64,000 nt of DNA. It comes from Halioxenophilus aromaticivorans. GTDB lineage: Bacteria > Pseudomonadota > Gammaproteobacteria > Pseudomonadales > Cellvibrionaceae. A model generated the notes under the pieces. It was not told the origin of the DNA. It made no database searches and saw nothing but the letters and a program-made list of their open reading frames with translations. Location: assembly GCF_042850945.1 (NCBI RefSeq), contig NZ_AP031496.1:5270001-5334000 (forward strand), in the 5' to 3' direction. Made by a program: the position numbers and the translations under genes. Shown here one piece after another: positions 40,869-49,991 of the stretch; positions within the stretch are counted from its first letter, which is position 1, and every line of letters starts with the position of its first letter.

Positions 40869-43760
40869 ATGACCGAAAGAACACTGCAAAAAACCTCATT
40901 TAAAGCCGCTTCCTTTTTGGCTCTATCGTTGGCGGCAACCGCATTAAGCCAAGCACCATTAAGCCAGGCGGACGTCCTTAAGGATTTTGAGCAACTTGAG
41001 CCCAAGGTCTATAGCGAGGTCGTTGGCGAAATGCCGGATTTTTCCATCGCCAGGGAAGTCACCAAACAAACGCCTAAATACCCGTTTATTACCCCAATTA
41101 AAGAAGACCAGGTTACCGGTATCACCACTAACCGAGATGTCATCTACTTCCAACAGAGCGGCACAACGCTGACGCTGGATATTGCGGAGCCAACCCACCA
41201 TGGCAAAGCCAAAGCTCCGGCGGTACTGTTAATTCACGGCGGCGGTTGGCGCACCGGCGATAAATCCATGCAATTACCCCTCGCCCAAGCGCTGGCGTGG
41301 CAGGGATTTGTGGGCGTTACGGTGCAATACCGAACATCACGCCAGGCCCTTTATCCGGCCGGAGTACACGATATCCAAGCGGCCATTCGCTGGGTGAAAA
41401 ACCACGCCAACGAATACGGCATAGACGCCGAGCACATCGCGTTACTGGGCGCGTCCTCCGGTGCCCATATGGCAACATTGATTGGCAACCTAGGGCCACA
41501 ACCCACCTTTGCCGGTAAGCCCACAGTTGAGGGAGACACCAACAGCCAAGTGCAAGCCATTATTAATGTTGATGGCGTGGCGGATTTAGAATCCCCGGAA
41601 GCGCGGGTATTTGAAGACAAACCGGGCAAGATCTCCTACGCCGCGTTGTGGCTGGGCGGCCGCTATGAGGCAATGCCCCAGCGTTGGCAGGAGGCCTCGC
41701 CACTACACCACGCTGGGCAACACTCGCCCCCCTCCTTGTTTATAAACAGTGCCCAGAGCCGATTTCATATTGGCCGGGATGAATACCTAGCGATTTTAAA
41801 TAAACACGGCATTGCCAACGCAGTACACACCCTGCCAGACACGCCCCACGCATTTTGGTTATTCCATCCGTGGTTTGATACGCAGGTACAACAGATCACA
41901 AAATTTTTACATCGCGTCTTTAAAACCCCCGGCAGCAAGCAACTCACCGTAGCGCTGAACCCTTCACCGGAAGACCCACTACGCAAAGATCGCATTGCAG
42001 CGCTACCGGCTGCGCAGCAAAAACAATGGCAGACTTATATTAAACGCAGCCATCAATTAAAAGCCGAGGATTTAGCAGCCCTTACCGACACCACCCACGC
42101 CATAGCCGCTTTGGAAAAAAACACGCCCCTATGGCACCAAGTGCGCGCTTACCAGGAGCAGCCCTTACCAACCGAGCTGATGGATAACTTGGTTACCTGG
42201 CAAACGCCCAGTGGTGGCTGGAGCAAAAATACCGATGTTTATTCGCAACCTCACCGCCCAGGCACAGCCTACGGGGTAGAGAGCCACTACGCGCCGACCT
42301 TTGATAACGGCGCCACCACCACTCAGCTGCGCATGCTGGCCCAGGCCTTTAACGCCACTGGCAAAAAACACTACGCCCAAAGCCTGCAGCGCGGCTTTAA
42401 TTTAATTTTGGCCAGCCAAATGCCCAACGGCGCCTTTCCGCAGACCTTTCCGCTGGCCGGCGGCTACCATAACCTGGCGACATTTAACGATGGCGTTACC
42501 GCAGCCTTAGTACAACTATTACAAGACGCCGCTGCAGAACCCGCAGCCTTTGCATTAACCAAGCAACAAATCGGTAAAGTGAATAATGCCATTGATGCAG
42601 CGATAAATTATTTACTGGCGGCACAACAAAAAGCCCAGGGTAAACGCACTGGCTGGGGCCAACAGCAAGACCCAATAAATCACGCCCTGGCGCCGGCAAG
42701 AGCCTTTGAAATGCCAGCATTGGCCACTATGGAAAGTGCGGATCTGTTAATTACGCTGATGCGAGTTGAGCAACCCAGCGAGGCCGTTAGCCAAGCCATA
42801 GAACACGGTATTGAATGGCTGCAGCAAACGCAAATTCACGATACGGTATGGCAACGCCACAGCGATAGAAACAGCGAACTCACACACCAGCCCGGCGCTC
42901 AACCTATTTGGCCCAGGTTTATCGACGCCAGCACCGGTGAGGCCTTATTTGGTGATCGCAATAGCGCCATTTACAAAGACGTGAGCCAAATATCGTTAGA
43001 GCGCCAGCTGGGTTACGCCTGGTATTTTAATTCGCCGCAACGGGCTTTAAACCAATACCAGCAGTGGCGCCAAGGCCAAACCGAAGCAAGCTGCACCCTG
43101 CGCATGGCCGGAGACTCCACCATGCAGATTGTAGACCCCGGCAAAAACCCGGATTTCGGCTGGGGCCAAGTGCTGCCCACCATGATTCCCAGCAGTACCC
43201 ACGTATTTAATTACGCCAAAGGCGGCCGCAGCACAAAGACCTTTATTTCCGAGGGCCGCTGGCAAAACCTACTGGACGACACTAAAGCCGGCGATTGGGT
43301 GCTGATTCAATTTGGCCACAACGATGCGTCCTACCAAAAACAAGAACGCTACACCGCTCCAGTAGACTTTAAAACCAACCTAGAACGCATGGTGGCCGAT
43401 GTAAAAGCCAAACAAGCCAAGGCTCTACTCATTACCCCCGTGGTACGCAGGCACTTCGACGAAGAAGGCAAGCTGCGTGATATGCACGGCATCTACCCAA
43501 GCTTGGTACGCGAAGTCAGCCAGGAGCAAAACGTACCCCTGATGGATTTATTTAAAGTCAGCAGTGAATACATTCTTAGCCTAGGCGTAAAAGATTCCAT
43601 CGACCACTTTGTGCATATCGGGCCGGGTATCCACAACTGCTGCGCAGAAGGCCGCATGGACAACACCCACTTTACCCAAAAAGGTGCCAAGGCCATGGCG
43701 GAGTTGGTGATAAACACAGTGAAGCAACGGGGGCCGAAGGAGCTGGCCGAGTGTTTATAA
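40869..43760 (+). CDS. Three-module pectin enzyme: alpha/beta-hydrolase esterase, PL10 pectate lyase, CE12 acetylesterase
   Basis: A 963-residue secreted protein with a signal peptide at about 1-35 (FLALSLAATALSQAPLSQAD). Module 1 (about 80-365) is an alpha/beta-hydrolase esterase with the oxyanion motif HGGGWR and nucleophile motif GASSGAH. Module 2 (about 380-715) is a family PL10 pectate lyase, with TPSGGWSKNTDVYS, DNGATTTQLRMLAQAF and GGYHNLATFNDGVT. Module 3 (about 745-955) is a CE12 SGNH esterase with GDSTMQ, GGRSTKTF, GHND and DNTHF. Together they can remove ester groups and cleave polygalacturonate by beta-elimination. It is 7 nt downstream of the pectinesterase and probably co-transcribed. 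Which ester module 1 acts on is unknown. Confidence 0.88.
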   Translation: MTERTLQKTSFKAASFLALSLAATALSQAPLSQADVLKDFEQLEPKVYSEVVGEMPDFSIAREVTKQTPKYPFITPIKEDQVTGITTNRDVIYFQQSGTTLTLDIAEPTHHGKAKAPAVLLIHGGGWRTGDKSMQLPLAQALAWQGFVGVTVQYRTSRQALYPAGVHDIQAAIRWVKNHANEYGIDAEHIALLGASSGAHMATLIGNLGPQPTFAGKPTVEGDTNSQVQAIINVDGVADLESPEARVFEDKPGKISYAALWLGGRYEAMPQRWQEASPLHHAGQHSPPSLFINSAQSRFHIGRDEYLAILNKHGIANAVHTLPDTPHAFWLFHPWFDTQVQQITKFLHRVFKTPGSKQLTVALNPSPEDPLRKDRIAALPAAQQKQWQTYIKRSHQLKAEDLAALTDTTHAIAALEKNTPLWHQVRAYQEQPLPTELMDNLVTWQTPSGGWSKNTDVYSQPHRPGTAYGVESHYAPTFDNGATTTQLRMLAQAFNATGKKHYAQSLQRGFNLILASQMPNGAFPQTFPLAGGYHNLATFNDGVTAALVQLLQDAAAEPAAFALTKQQIGKVNNAIDAAINYLLAAQQKAQGKRTGWGQQQDPINHALAPARAFEMPALATMESADLLITLMRVEQPSEAVSQAIEHGIEWLQQTQIHDTVWQRHSDRNSELTHQPGAQPIWPRFIDASTGEALFGDRNSAIYKDVSQISLERQLGYAWYFNSPQRALNQYQQWRQGQTEASCTLRMAGDSTMQIVDPGKNPDFGWGQVLPTMIPSSTHVFNYAKGGRSTKTFISEGRWQNLLDDTKAGDWVLIQFGHNDASYQKQERYTAPVDFKTNLERMVADVKAKQAKALLITPVVRRHFDEEGKLRDMHGIYPSLVREVSQEQNVPLMDLFKVSSEYILSLGVKDSIDHFVHIGPGIHNCCAEGRMDNTHFTQKGAKAMAELVINTVKQRGPKELAECL

Positions 43761-43885
43761 GCGTGTAAAACACTACGGAATTTAAAGAAATATTTCGGCT
43801 GCTTAAAATCGATATACAGCAGAAAAGATGACAGAAAAGACAACAGATAAGGCGACAGACAAGAATGCGCAAAAAGAGATGCACA

Positions 43886-44674
43886 ATGAATAAAAATTAC
43901 CTAACACTGCTGGCGGCGATAACACTCACCGCCTGCGCCTCAAACACGCCCAAAGCAATGACATACGACAACAAACCGAATGCAGGCCAGAGCATTCAAA
44001 TATTTCTGGCTGGCGATTCCACCATGGCCATTAAAGCCGATGACCGGCGGCCGGAAACCGGTTGGGGGGAACGATTGCCGGAGGAGTTAAACGAACTGGC
44101 CAGGGTACACAACCGAGCAATCAACGGCCGCAGTACCAAAAGTTTTAAAGATCAAGGTCACTGGCAAACAATCGTCAGCGAGCTCAACCCCGAAGACTAC
44201 GTGTTTATCCAATTTGGGCACAACGATCAAAAACACGAAGACCCGCTGCGCTATACCAATCCCCACACAGGCTACCGAGCAAATTTAACCCAGTTTGTGG
44301 CCGACGTACGGGCCAAGGGCGCTACGCCAATATTGCTGTCGTCCATCGCTCGGCGTAATTACAATGAGCAAGGTGTGTTAATTGACAGCCACGGCGTTTA
44401 TGCAGAAGTGGTTCGCCGGGTAGCGGCGGATTTAGAAGTGCCCTTTATTGATATGACCTTACTCACCGAGCAGGCTCTAAACGAAATGGGCCAGGCCCAA
44501 TCCCAAAGTTTATACCTACACCTAGCCCCCGGGGAGCATCCAAACTACCCAGACGGCGTAACAGATAACACCCACCTCAACACCTTGGGCGCCCAGGTGG
44601 TAGCCAATATAGTGGTAGAGGAGCTGTGCAAAAAAGATCTTACGCTTAACCGCTATCTTACCCGCTGTAATTAA
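43886..44674 (+). CDS. Rhamnogalacturonan acetylesterase-like lipoprotein, CE12 family
   Basis: A 262-residue protein from the ATG at 43886. The N-terminus (YLTLLAAITLTAC) is a lipoprotein signal with a TAC lipobox. The SGNH set is complete: GDSTMA, NGRSTKSF, FGHNDQK and DNTHLN. CE12 enzymes remove acetyl groups from rhamnogalacturonan or other pectin. It resembles module 3 of the preceding protein, suggesting duplication. It ends inside a long hairpin (44674-44732). Confidence 0.9.
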   Translation: MNKNYLTLLAAITLTACASNTPKAMTYDNKPNAGQSIQIFLAGDSTMAIKADDRRPETGWGERLPEELNELARVHNRAINGRSTKSFKDQGHWQTIVSELNPEDYVFIQFGHNDQKHEDPLRYTNPHTGYRANLTQFVADVRAKGATPILLSSIARRNYNEQGVLIDSHGVYAEVVRRVAADLEVPFIDMTLLTEQALNEMGQAQSQSLYLHLAPGEHPNYPDGVTDNTHLNTLGAQVVANIVVEELCKKDLTLNRYLTRCN

Positions 44675-45545
44675 AAATCAATGGGGTCAGAGCATTTGAT
44701 CTCCGATCAATCGCTCTGACCCCCTTGATTTTCAGCTTTACGGCGAAGTGCTCCACCTTAATGTGCCCGTTGCCATTGGTTTTGTTTTGGTTAAACAGAC
44801 CTACTCTAGCGCCTACCCAGCGGCCGGGTCGCAGGGTAAATTGTTGCTCGATGGCAGACCAATATTGAGATTGGGGTAGTTTGTAGGAGAATTGGGCGGT
44901 TGCTTGGCGGGGGCCGGTTTCTTCGATGGTGACTTTTAAGTCTACTGCTAAGTCCACTGCCGACGAGGCGTTATCTTTATTCGTTAACAGGTTCTTATCC
45001 TCAAACAGCGTTTGTTCCTGGCATTGGTTTAATGTATCCACACAGGTTCGATAAATTAATCGTTGGGTATCATTTAACTTTTCGATCCCGAGCCAAGCGT
45101 AATCGTAGCCGTACACAACCAACCCGGCTTCATCCCCCTGGGCCATATTTTGCCAATTGAGTTGGGTCTCCACACTCATTGACGGGCCGTACACCATTTG
45201 GGAAATCAGTGCCGGCTGCTGCCATAAATTGCTCTGGGCTGGCTGCGCGTTGAGAGTGAGTTTGCCATCGTCAAGCCGGTACCAACTGGGCTGCCAATTG
45301 GCGTTCCATTGCCATTGCGCGCCTAGCGTTTCACCATCGAAGGTATCGCTGGTGGTGAGCCCCGCCAGTGGCTGTTGCGCTGCGTCAATGGCCAGTATCT
45401 CCACCGGCTCGCCCACACCATTGCCGTCGATGTCTTTGCCCATCACCGGCCAATCATTCTCCCAGGCCATGGGCTGCATATGAACGATGCGCCCGTAGGC
45501 GTTACGATCTTGCCCTTTGGGACCGGTTACCCAAGCGCCTTGGTG
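44658..45545 (-). pseudogene. GH43 gene fragment (C-terminal half), partial duplicate
   Basis: From 44733 to 45545 the minus strand repeats the C-terminal part of the GH43 gene at 51028-52746, nearly base for base for most of its length. Differences: the N-terminal catalytic domain is missing, a 21-bp deletion between CTTG repeats removes WFIHFQD, a 5-bp deletion at the 3' end shifts the last codons into a new tail, and a patch near 45200-45290 is unusually divergent. It has no promoter or start of its own and cannot be an active glycosidase. With the full copy it brackets the redoxin/NTF2/TonB/AraC cassette as a direct repeat. Confidence 0.88.
44674..44732. repeat. Long hairpin at the GH43-fragment junction
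   Basis: Two 20-nt arms (44674-44693 and 44713-44732) pair with one mismatch; each contains GGGGTCAGAGC or its complement. The 19-nt loop has its own TTGATC/GATCAA inner stem. It may end the CE12 transcript. GGGGTCAGAG-type hairpins also resemble REP-like mobile repeats. Its right arm is also the first sequence shared with the region downstream of the intact GH43 gene. Confidence 0.7.
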
Positions 45546-45571
45546 TTGTATCAGTCGTCTCAGGCGGATTA

Positions 45572-46657
45572 TCAGGGAATAATTTTGGGATAGTAATTAA
45601 TTGCACCAATTTCCAGAAGATCTTCCAGCATGCTGCCATCGTATACATCCTTCGGGTTTTGGACTGCTGGGTCTTCAAATGACCAAGCTTGACGTTTGTA
45701 GGTCCAATTATTGGGCTGTAAACGATGCGCCTCCCGCCAATGAGGAATGGCGTCTTCGTGAAAGCCGGCTAAGTGTAAATGCTGGCCCAGTTCATAGCGG
45801 GCAGCGGCTTCAGCTACCGAAGGCGAGCGTGGTTGAGAGCGTGCGATAACCTCTTCTTCTGGCAACGCATAGCGGCTTTCTGCGCCCAGCTCGACCCAAT
45901 CTTCAAGCATTTCCAGATAGAGCTGTGTTTCAAAGCGCATTTGTTTTACTTGTTTCAAAATTTCAATGTGCTCGGGCGTTAATTGCTTTACGCTTTCCCA
46001 CTTTTCAATATCTTCGAGCGCTAATTCCGTTACGGGAGTTCGACCCGGCCATGACGGCTCAGGTGGCCTGACAATAAACCCTTCCTCATTAATCCAGATC
46101 CCATTGGGCACATTAACGACACCAAACAACTCGCCCATACAGTGAGCTTGATCAATCAAGGCCGGGTGGCGTGGTCGTGCCATCTCGATCCATTCTTGTA
46201 CGGCTTCAACACCTCCGGTATCCATCGCAATGGTCACGATCTCCAGTCCTTTGGGGTGGAGCCGCTCTCGGACTTCAGACCAGATCGGGCCATCGGTACG
46301 GCAGCCACACCAAGACGCCCAGGTGGTGAGTAACACTTTTTGCCCACGCAGGCTGGCGATATCAAAGGGGCGGCCATTGACGTCGGGCAATACCAAATGG
46401 GGGGCTTGGGCCGTAGTTAATGCATGCCCATTTAAAGATTCCGGGCCAAGTGCCCATAGCGTGTGTTTATCGTCTTTAATGAGCGGCATCCCTAATGCGT
46501 TGGCTAACTCTGCTGCATTTAGGCTGCCATTTTTATTACGAACAGAGTCCGGTAAGGAAACGCATTGTGCTCCTTTGCAAGCGCCTTGGGGTTTGATGCT
46601 CCAGCCGGTTCGTTCGGCAAAATGAGACGGGTCTATCGTGAGCGAATTTAATATCAT
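45572..46657 (-). CDS. ResA-like redoxin, cysteine form of the WAxxUGC family
   Basis: A 361-residue protein. The central thioredoxin-fold domain (about 85-210: LVLPDVNGRPFDIASLRGQK onward) carries WASWCGC at 113-119. The position taken by selenocysteine in the WAxxUGC group is an ordinary TGT cysteine (C117), with C119 as partner. A cysteine pair (C27, C32) precedes the domain and a TPR-like segment (AAARYELGQHLHLAGFHEDA) follows it. There is no obvious signal peptide, so it is probably cytoplasmic. It begins 4 nt after the NTF2-like gene stop and is co-transcribed with it. Redox or peroxidase activity is inferred; the substrate is unknown. Confidence 0.75.
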   Translation of the reverse strand: MILNSLTIDPSHFAERTGWSIKPQGACKGAQCVSLPDSVRNKNGSLNAAELANALGMPLIKDDKHTLWALGPESLNGHALTTAQAPHLVLPDVNGRPFDIASLRGQKVLLTTWASWCGCRTDGPIWSEVRERLHPKGLEIVTIAMDTGGVEAVQEWIEMARPRHPALIDQAHCMGELFGVVNVPNGIWINEEGFIVRPPEPSWPGRTPVTELALEDIEKWESVKQLTPEHIEILKQVKQMRFETQLYLEMLEDWVELGAESRYALPEEEVIARSQPRSPSVAEAAARYELGQHLHLAGFHEDAIPHWREAHRLQPNNWTYKRQAWSFEDPAVQNPKDVYDGSMLEDLLEIGAINYYPKIIP

Positions 46658-46661
46658 ACCA

Positions 46662-47174
46662 TTAGTCTCCCGTTTTATTGTCGCGTGGCAAAAGTGCCAG
46701 CATCTGCTCTTCAGTCATGCCCAGCTGGTACTGGATATCTCGAATATCCCAATATTCCCGCCAGGCTGATATTTTTTGCTCGGCGTTAAATTCAAATACC
46801 GCACACACGCTGGAGAAAATACGTTGTCCACTTTTTTTCATGGTTACATGGTCTCTGCGTTCGGTAAATACACGGTGGTTATTACCGGCGGAGCATATAA
46901 TTTCGCACCGGCAATCTTCATAGTCCTCCAGTTGACGGGCCAATTCAGCGACCAATCGATCACGGCCTTTAATAGGTCTAATCGACGGTACGTGCACTTG
47001 ATAGTAAGCATTTTCAGCAAATGCGTTGGTGAACGTGTCAAAGTCCGGTTGCTTAGCATGAAGTAAGGTCAGTATGTTTAAAACGATCTGTTCCTGAGCA
47101 GACCTATTGGACAATTGACTGTTTTGGGGTTGGGATGGTTGTTTGGTGGCGGTATTCATAGGCAAGGCGTTCAT
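46662..47174 (-). CDS. NTF2/SnoaL-like protein
   Basis: A 170-residue protein with an NTF2-like (SnoaL) fold region at about 30-160: LTLLHAKQPDFDTFTNAFAE, YYQVHVPSIRPIKGRDRLVA, and a C-terminal FNAEQKISAWREYWDI. These small barrels are lyases, isomerases or binding proteins, often in hydrophobic-compound metabolism. An in-frame ATG at codon 6 is an alternative start. It is divergent from the TonB receptor at 47492 and first in a two-gene operon with the redoxin. Confidence 0.7.
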   Translation of the reverse strand: MNALPMNTATKQPSQPQNSQLSNRSAQEQIVLNILTLLHAKQPDFDTFTNAFAENAYYQVHVPSIRPIKGRDRLVAELARQLEDYEDCRCEIICSAGNNHRVFTERRDHVTMKKSGQRIFSSVCAVFEFNAEQKISAWREYWDIRDIQYQLGMTEEQMLALLPRDNKTGD

Positions 47175-47491
47175 ATTTTTTACGGTGATATATAATTGCC
47201 ACTAGTGTCCGACTATGCAATCCCGCTCAGTATCGACGACCGGGATATTAATATCGCCGATTGACGTAAGGTGAGTCAGCGATATCAATGTTGTTTCATC
47301 GATATGCTTAGCTCTTTCTCCAATTACACAGCTTCTTTACTGTTCACTCAGTTCTTCGATTTTGCCTCCGTCTGACTCAAGCAAGTGCATGAACGCGTGC
47401 ACTACGCGCCGGCACGTATCGTCCGAATAGACACTTAGCAGTAGAAGGGATCGATGCAACAACCAATAACAATAATTAGGAATCCATCATT
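47175..47491. promoter_or_regulatory. Divergent promoter region of the redoxin/NTF2 and TonB-receptor genes
   Basis: A 317-bp region between divergent operons. It contains the 12-bp palindrome GATATTAATATC (47244-47255) and several GATATC/CGATAT motifs. It probably holds both promoters and a target of the AraC-type regulator encoded downstream (inference). Confidence 0.4.
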
Positions 47492-49864
47492 ATGCGTTTA
47501 CGCCCAGTCCCGGTCGCCTTATCGTCTATTTCGCTGTCTTTGTCGCTATCCAGCTCACTGGCAGTGGCGCAAACTGCCCCTACGGCCGCACAACTCGAGG
47601 AGGTGGTCGTTACGGCACGTCGTCGAGAGGAGACATTGCAAAAGGTCCCGGTAGCCGTTACGGCATTGACTCGAGAGCATCTTGAAAAATCCTCAGTCCA
47701 GGAGCTGGAGAATCTGACCGCAGTCGTACCGGGCTTTCGCTTTAGTTTTGAGGGCGGGGCAAATAATGTTTCACTCTCGTTACGTGGGCTGGGCATTACA
47801 CCGTTAGGTGAGGGCGTGCCTTCCGTTGTTGTCTACAGTAATGACGTACCCTTACCCAAAGTCGGCGGTAATATAGCCACCTATGACCTGAATACGATTC
47901 AAGTGCTGAAGGGCCCTCAAGGCACGCTATTTGGGCGCAACACCATTGGCGGAGCGGTTTTGTTGTCGCCTAAAACCCCAGACTACCGGCAAGACGCGTA
48001 TCTGCGTTTTGGCGTTGGTAATTACCAATCGTCCTTATTAGAAGGCGGTGCCAATGTTACGCTTGCAGATGACATTGCTGCGTTGAGGGTAGCCGGTCAA
48101 ATAAGGCGCCGTGATGCAACAGAAGATAACCTCGCCGAGGGTGGCGCGGACACCAATCAAATCGACCAACAAAGTTTACGTGTGTCGTTACGTACGGATA
48201 TTACCGAAACGTTTAGCAATAACATCGTTTTTGATTATTATAAATCGGATCGTGCTCCAGGTTCTGATCATGTTGTGGGCTACAACCCGGGTATCGTGCA
48301 AGGCGCGTTTGCGCCTGTGCTGGGTGCAGCCACGGCTATAGCCTATGAGCAGGCGATAGCGGAGCAACTGGCACAGCTTATTGCCGCAGGGGCTCACACT
48401 ATAGGAAATAATTTTCACAATGATGGCAATAGCCGGACTCATCGCGAACAAACGGAAATATGGGGTGTGGCTAATACCACCGAGTATCACTTTGAGCATA
48501 TGTCGTTGCGAAATATTTTTGGCTATCGCCGGGTCTCTAGCAGTATTACAGCGAATACTCAGGGAATCGGCGATATCAACGGGCCACTGGGCAATTTGAT
48601 TATATACCACCTCGAATCTCTGGATGAGAAAGCATATCTGACGAATGAATTGCAGCTGGTAGGTAAGGGCGATGGTGTCGACTGGATTATGGGCGCGTTT
48701 TACAGTCATGACAAGCCTACGCATGCTATGGGTACCAGTGCTCAAGCATTCAACCTTCTCGCCTTTGGGGTTTCAGATATCCATACAACAGCGTTGACTG
48801 AAAATGAGAATTACGCGTTATTTGGCCAAGTGGCCTATCATCTAACGGATAAAGTCACGCTTAATATCGGTGCACGTTACAGTTGGGATAACATCGAAGG
48901 TTGCGGTGTGGGCGGTAGATCTTCATTTTTAGATTGGTCGGACTGCAAAGATACAGGCGTACAAACAGTGAAAGCTGAAGGCGATGCACCCACTTGGACG
49001 CTAGGCCTCGACTATCGACTCAGTTCGAATATTTTTTTGTATGCCACTCACCGTCGGGGCTATCGCGGTGTGAATATCAATACGCCGCAATTTTCCTCCA
49101 TTTTTACCACAGGTGGTACGGACCCAACGTGTGTTGTAGGTGCCGGCCAATGCCCGGACCTACGTCCCTACCAAACGGTAGATGAGGAACAAATTGATGA
49201 CATTGAGTTTGGCCTAAAAGCCGACTGGAGCATCGGGACTATGGCGGGTCGCAGCAACCTATCGTTATTCCATACGGATCATACCGATGCGGTCCAGTTT
49301 GTTACGGTCCGCGGTGCGGTACCCACTTCTGCGCCCGATAATCCAACTCGTTCGTCGGTGGCGATTAATGCGGCCAACCTGACAATTCAAGGGCTAGAAT
49401 TTGAACTAACACTAGCACCGACCGATCGTTTAGTCGTCGGACTGAACGGTACTTATATTGATCAGACTGTGGATGACATTAATATCCCCGCCATTGGCAC
49501 TCAGCAGCTTACAAAAAATAATGTGACCTTACCGACACCTAAATTTTCGGGTACTGCTACGGTCCGCTACGAAGCTGGACAACCCATTTTCGGTGGTAAT
49601 TTGGCGGTTAGTTTAGATTATTTTTACACGGATTCATGGGATGCTCAAAGCGGTGTATCTCTACCCAGTTACGATCTTTTAAATGCCCGTCTCGATTTGT
49701 CTGAGTTGGCGAGTGAAAATGTACGGATTTCGCTTTGGTGTCGTAATCTACTCAATGAAGAGTACACAAGTGCACCCGGTACTTTGGGGCCGTCACTGCC
49801 TGCCCGAACGGCATTTTACGGCGACCCAAGAACGTTTGGTTTAGAAGTCAACGTAGCGCTGTAA
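47492..49864 (+). CDS. TonB-dependent outer-membrane receptor
   Basis: A 790-residue receptor with a signal peptide (ISLSLSLSSSLAVAQ), a TonB-box-like LEEVVVTARRREETLQKVPV, a plug segment (KGPQGTLFGRNTIGGAVLL) and a long barrel ending FGLEVNVAL. It differs from the pectin receptor at 58537-61248 in its plug motifs and resembles receptors of the broad 'VVVTARRRE' group that take up varied organic molecules. AraC, redoxin and NTF2-like genes around it give no carbohydrate link, so the ligand is probably not pectin (inference). Confidence 0.9.
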   Translation: MRLRPVPVALSSISLSLSLSSSLAVAQTAPTAAQLEEVVVTARRREETLQKVPVAVTALTREHLEKSSVQELENLTAVVPGFRFSFEGGANNVSLSLRGLGITPLGEGVPSVVVYSNDVPLPKVGGNIATYDLNTIQVLKGPQGTLFGRNTIGGAVLLSPKTPDYRQDAYLRFGVGNYQSSLLEGGANVTLADDIAALRVAGQIRRRDATEDNLAEGGADTNQIDQQSLRVSLRTDITETFSNNIVFDYYKSDRAPGSDHVVGYNPGIVQGAFAPVLGAATAIAYEQAIAEQLAQLIAAGAHTIGNNFHNDGNSRTHREQTEIWGVANTTEYHFEHMSLRNIFGYRRVSSSITANTQGIGDINGPLGNLIIYHLESLDEKAYLTNELQLVGKGDGVDWIMGAFYSHDKPTHAMGTSAQAFNLLAFGVSDIHTTALTENENYALFGQVAYHLTDKVTLNIGARYSWDNIEGCGVGGRSSFLDWSDCKDTGVQTVKAEGDAPTWTLGLDYRLSSNIFLYATHRRGYRGVNINTPQFSSIFTTGGTDPTCVVGAGQCPDLRPYQTVDEEQIDDIEFGLKADWSIGTMAGRSNLSLFHTDHTDAVQFVTVRGAVPTSAPDNPTRSSVAINAANLTIQGLEFELTLAPTDRLVVGLNGTYIDQTVDDINIPAIGTQQLTKNNVTLPTPKFSGTATVRYEAGQPIFGGNLAVSLDYFYTDSWDAQSGVSLPSYDLLNARLDLSELASENVRISLWCRNLLNEEYTSAPGTLGPSLPARTAFYGDPRTFGLEVNVAL

Positions 49865-49991
49865 CCCGTTCCATACAGGTTGGAGTCTTTGTCGGCTGGC
49901 CAGAGGCTTTCACGGTGGTTTCAAAAAGTTAGCTGGAGTGATAATCTTTTTGTATGGGTACGACTATAAAAATAATAGTGTGGTATTAAAT

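Noticed and set aside
46286..46330. Selenocysteine codon in the redoxin
   Set aside because: The position is TGT (cysteine), not TGA, so no selenocysteine insertion is needed.
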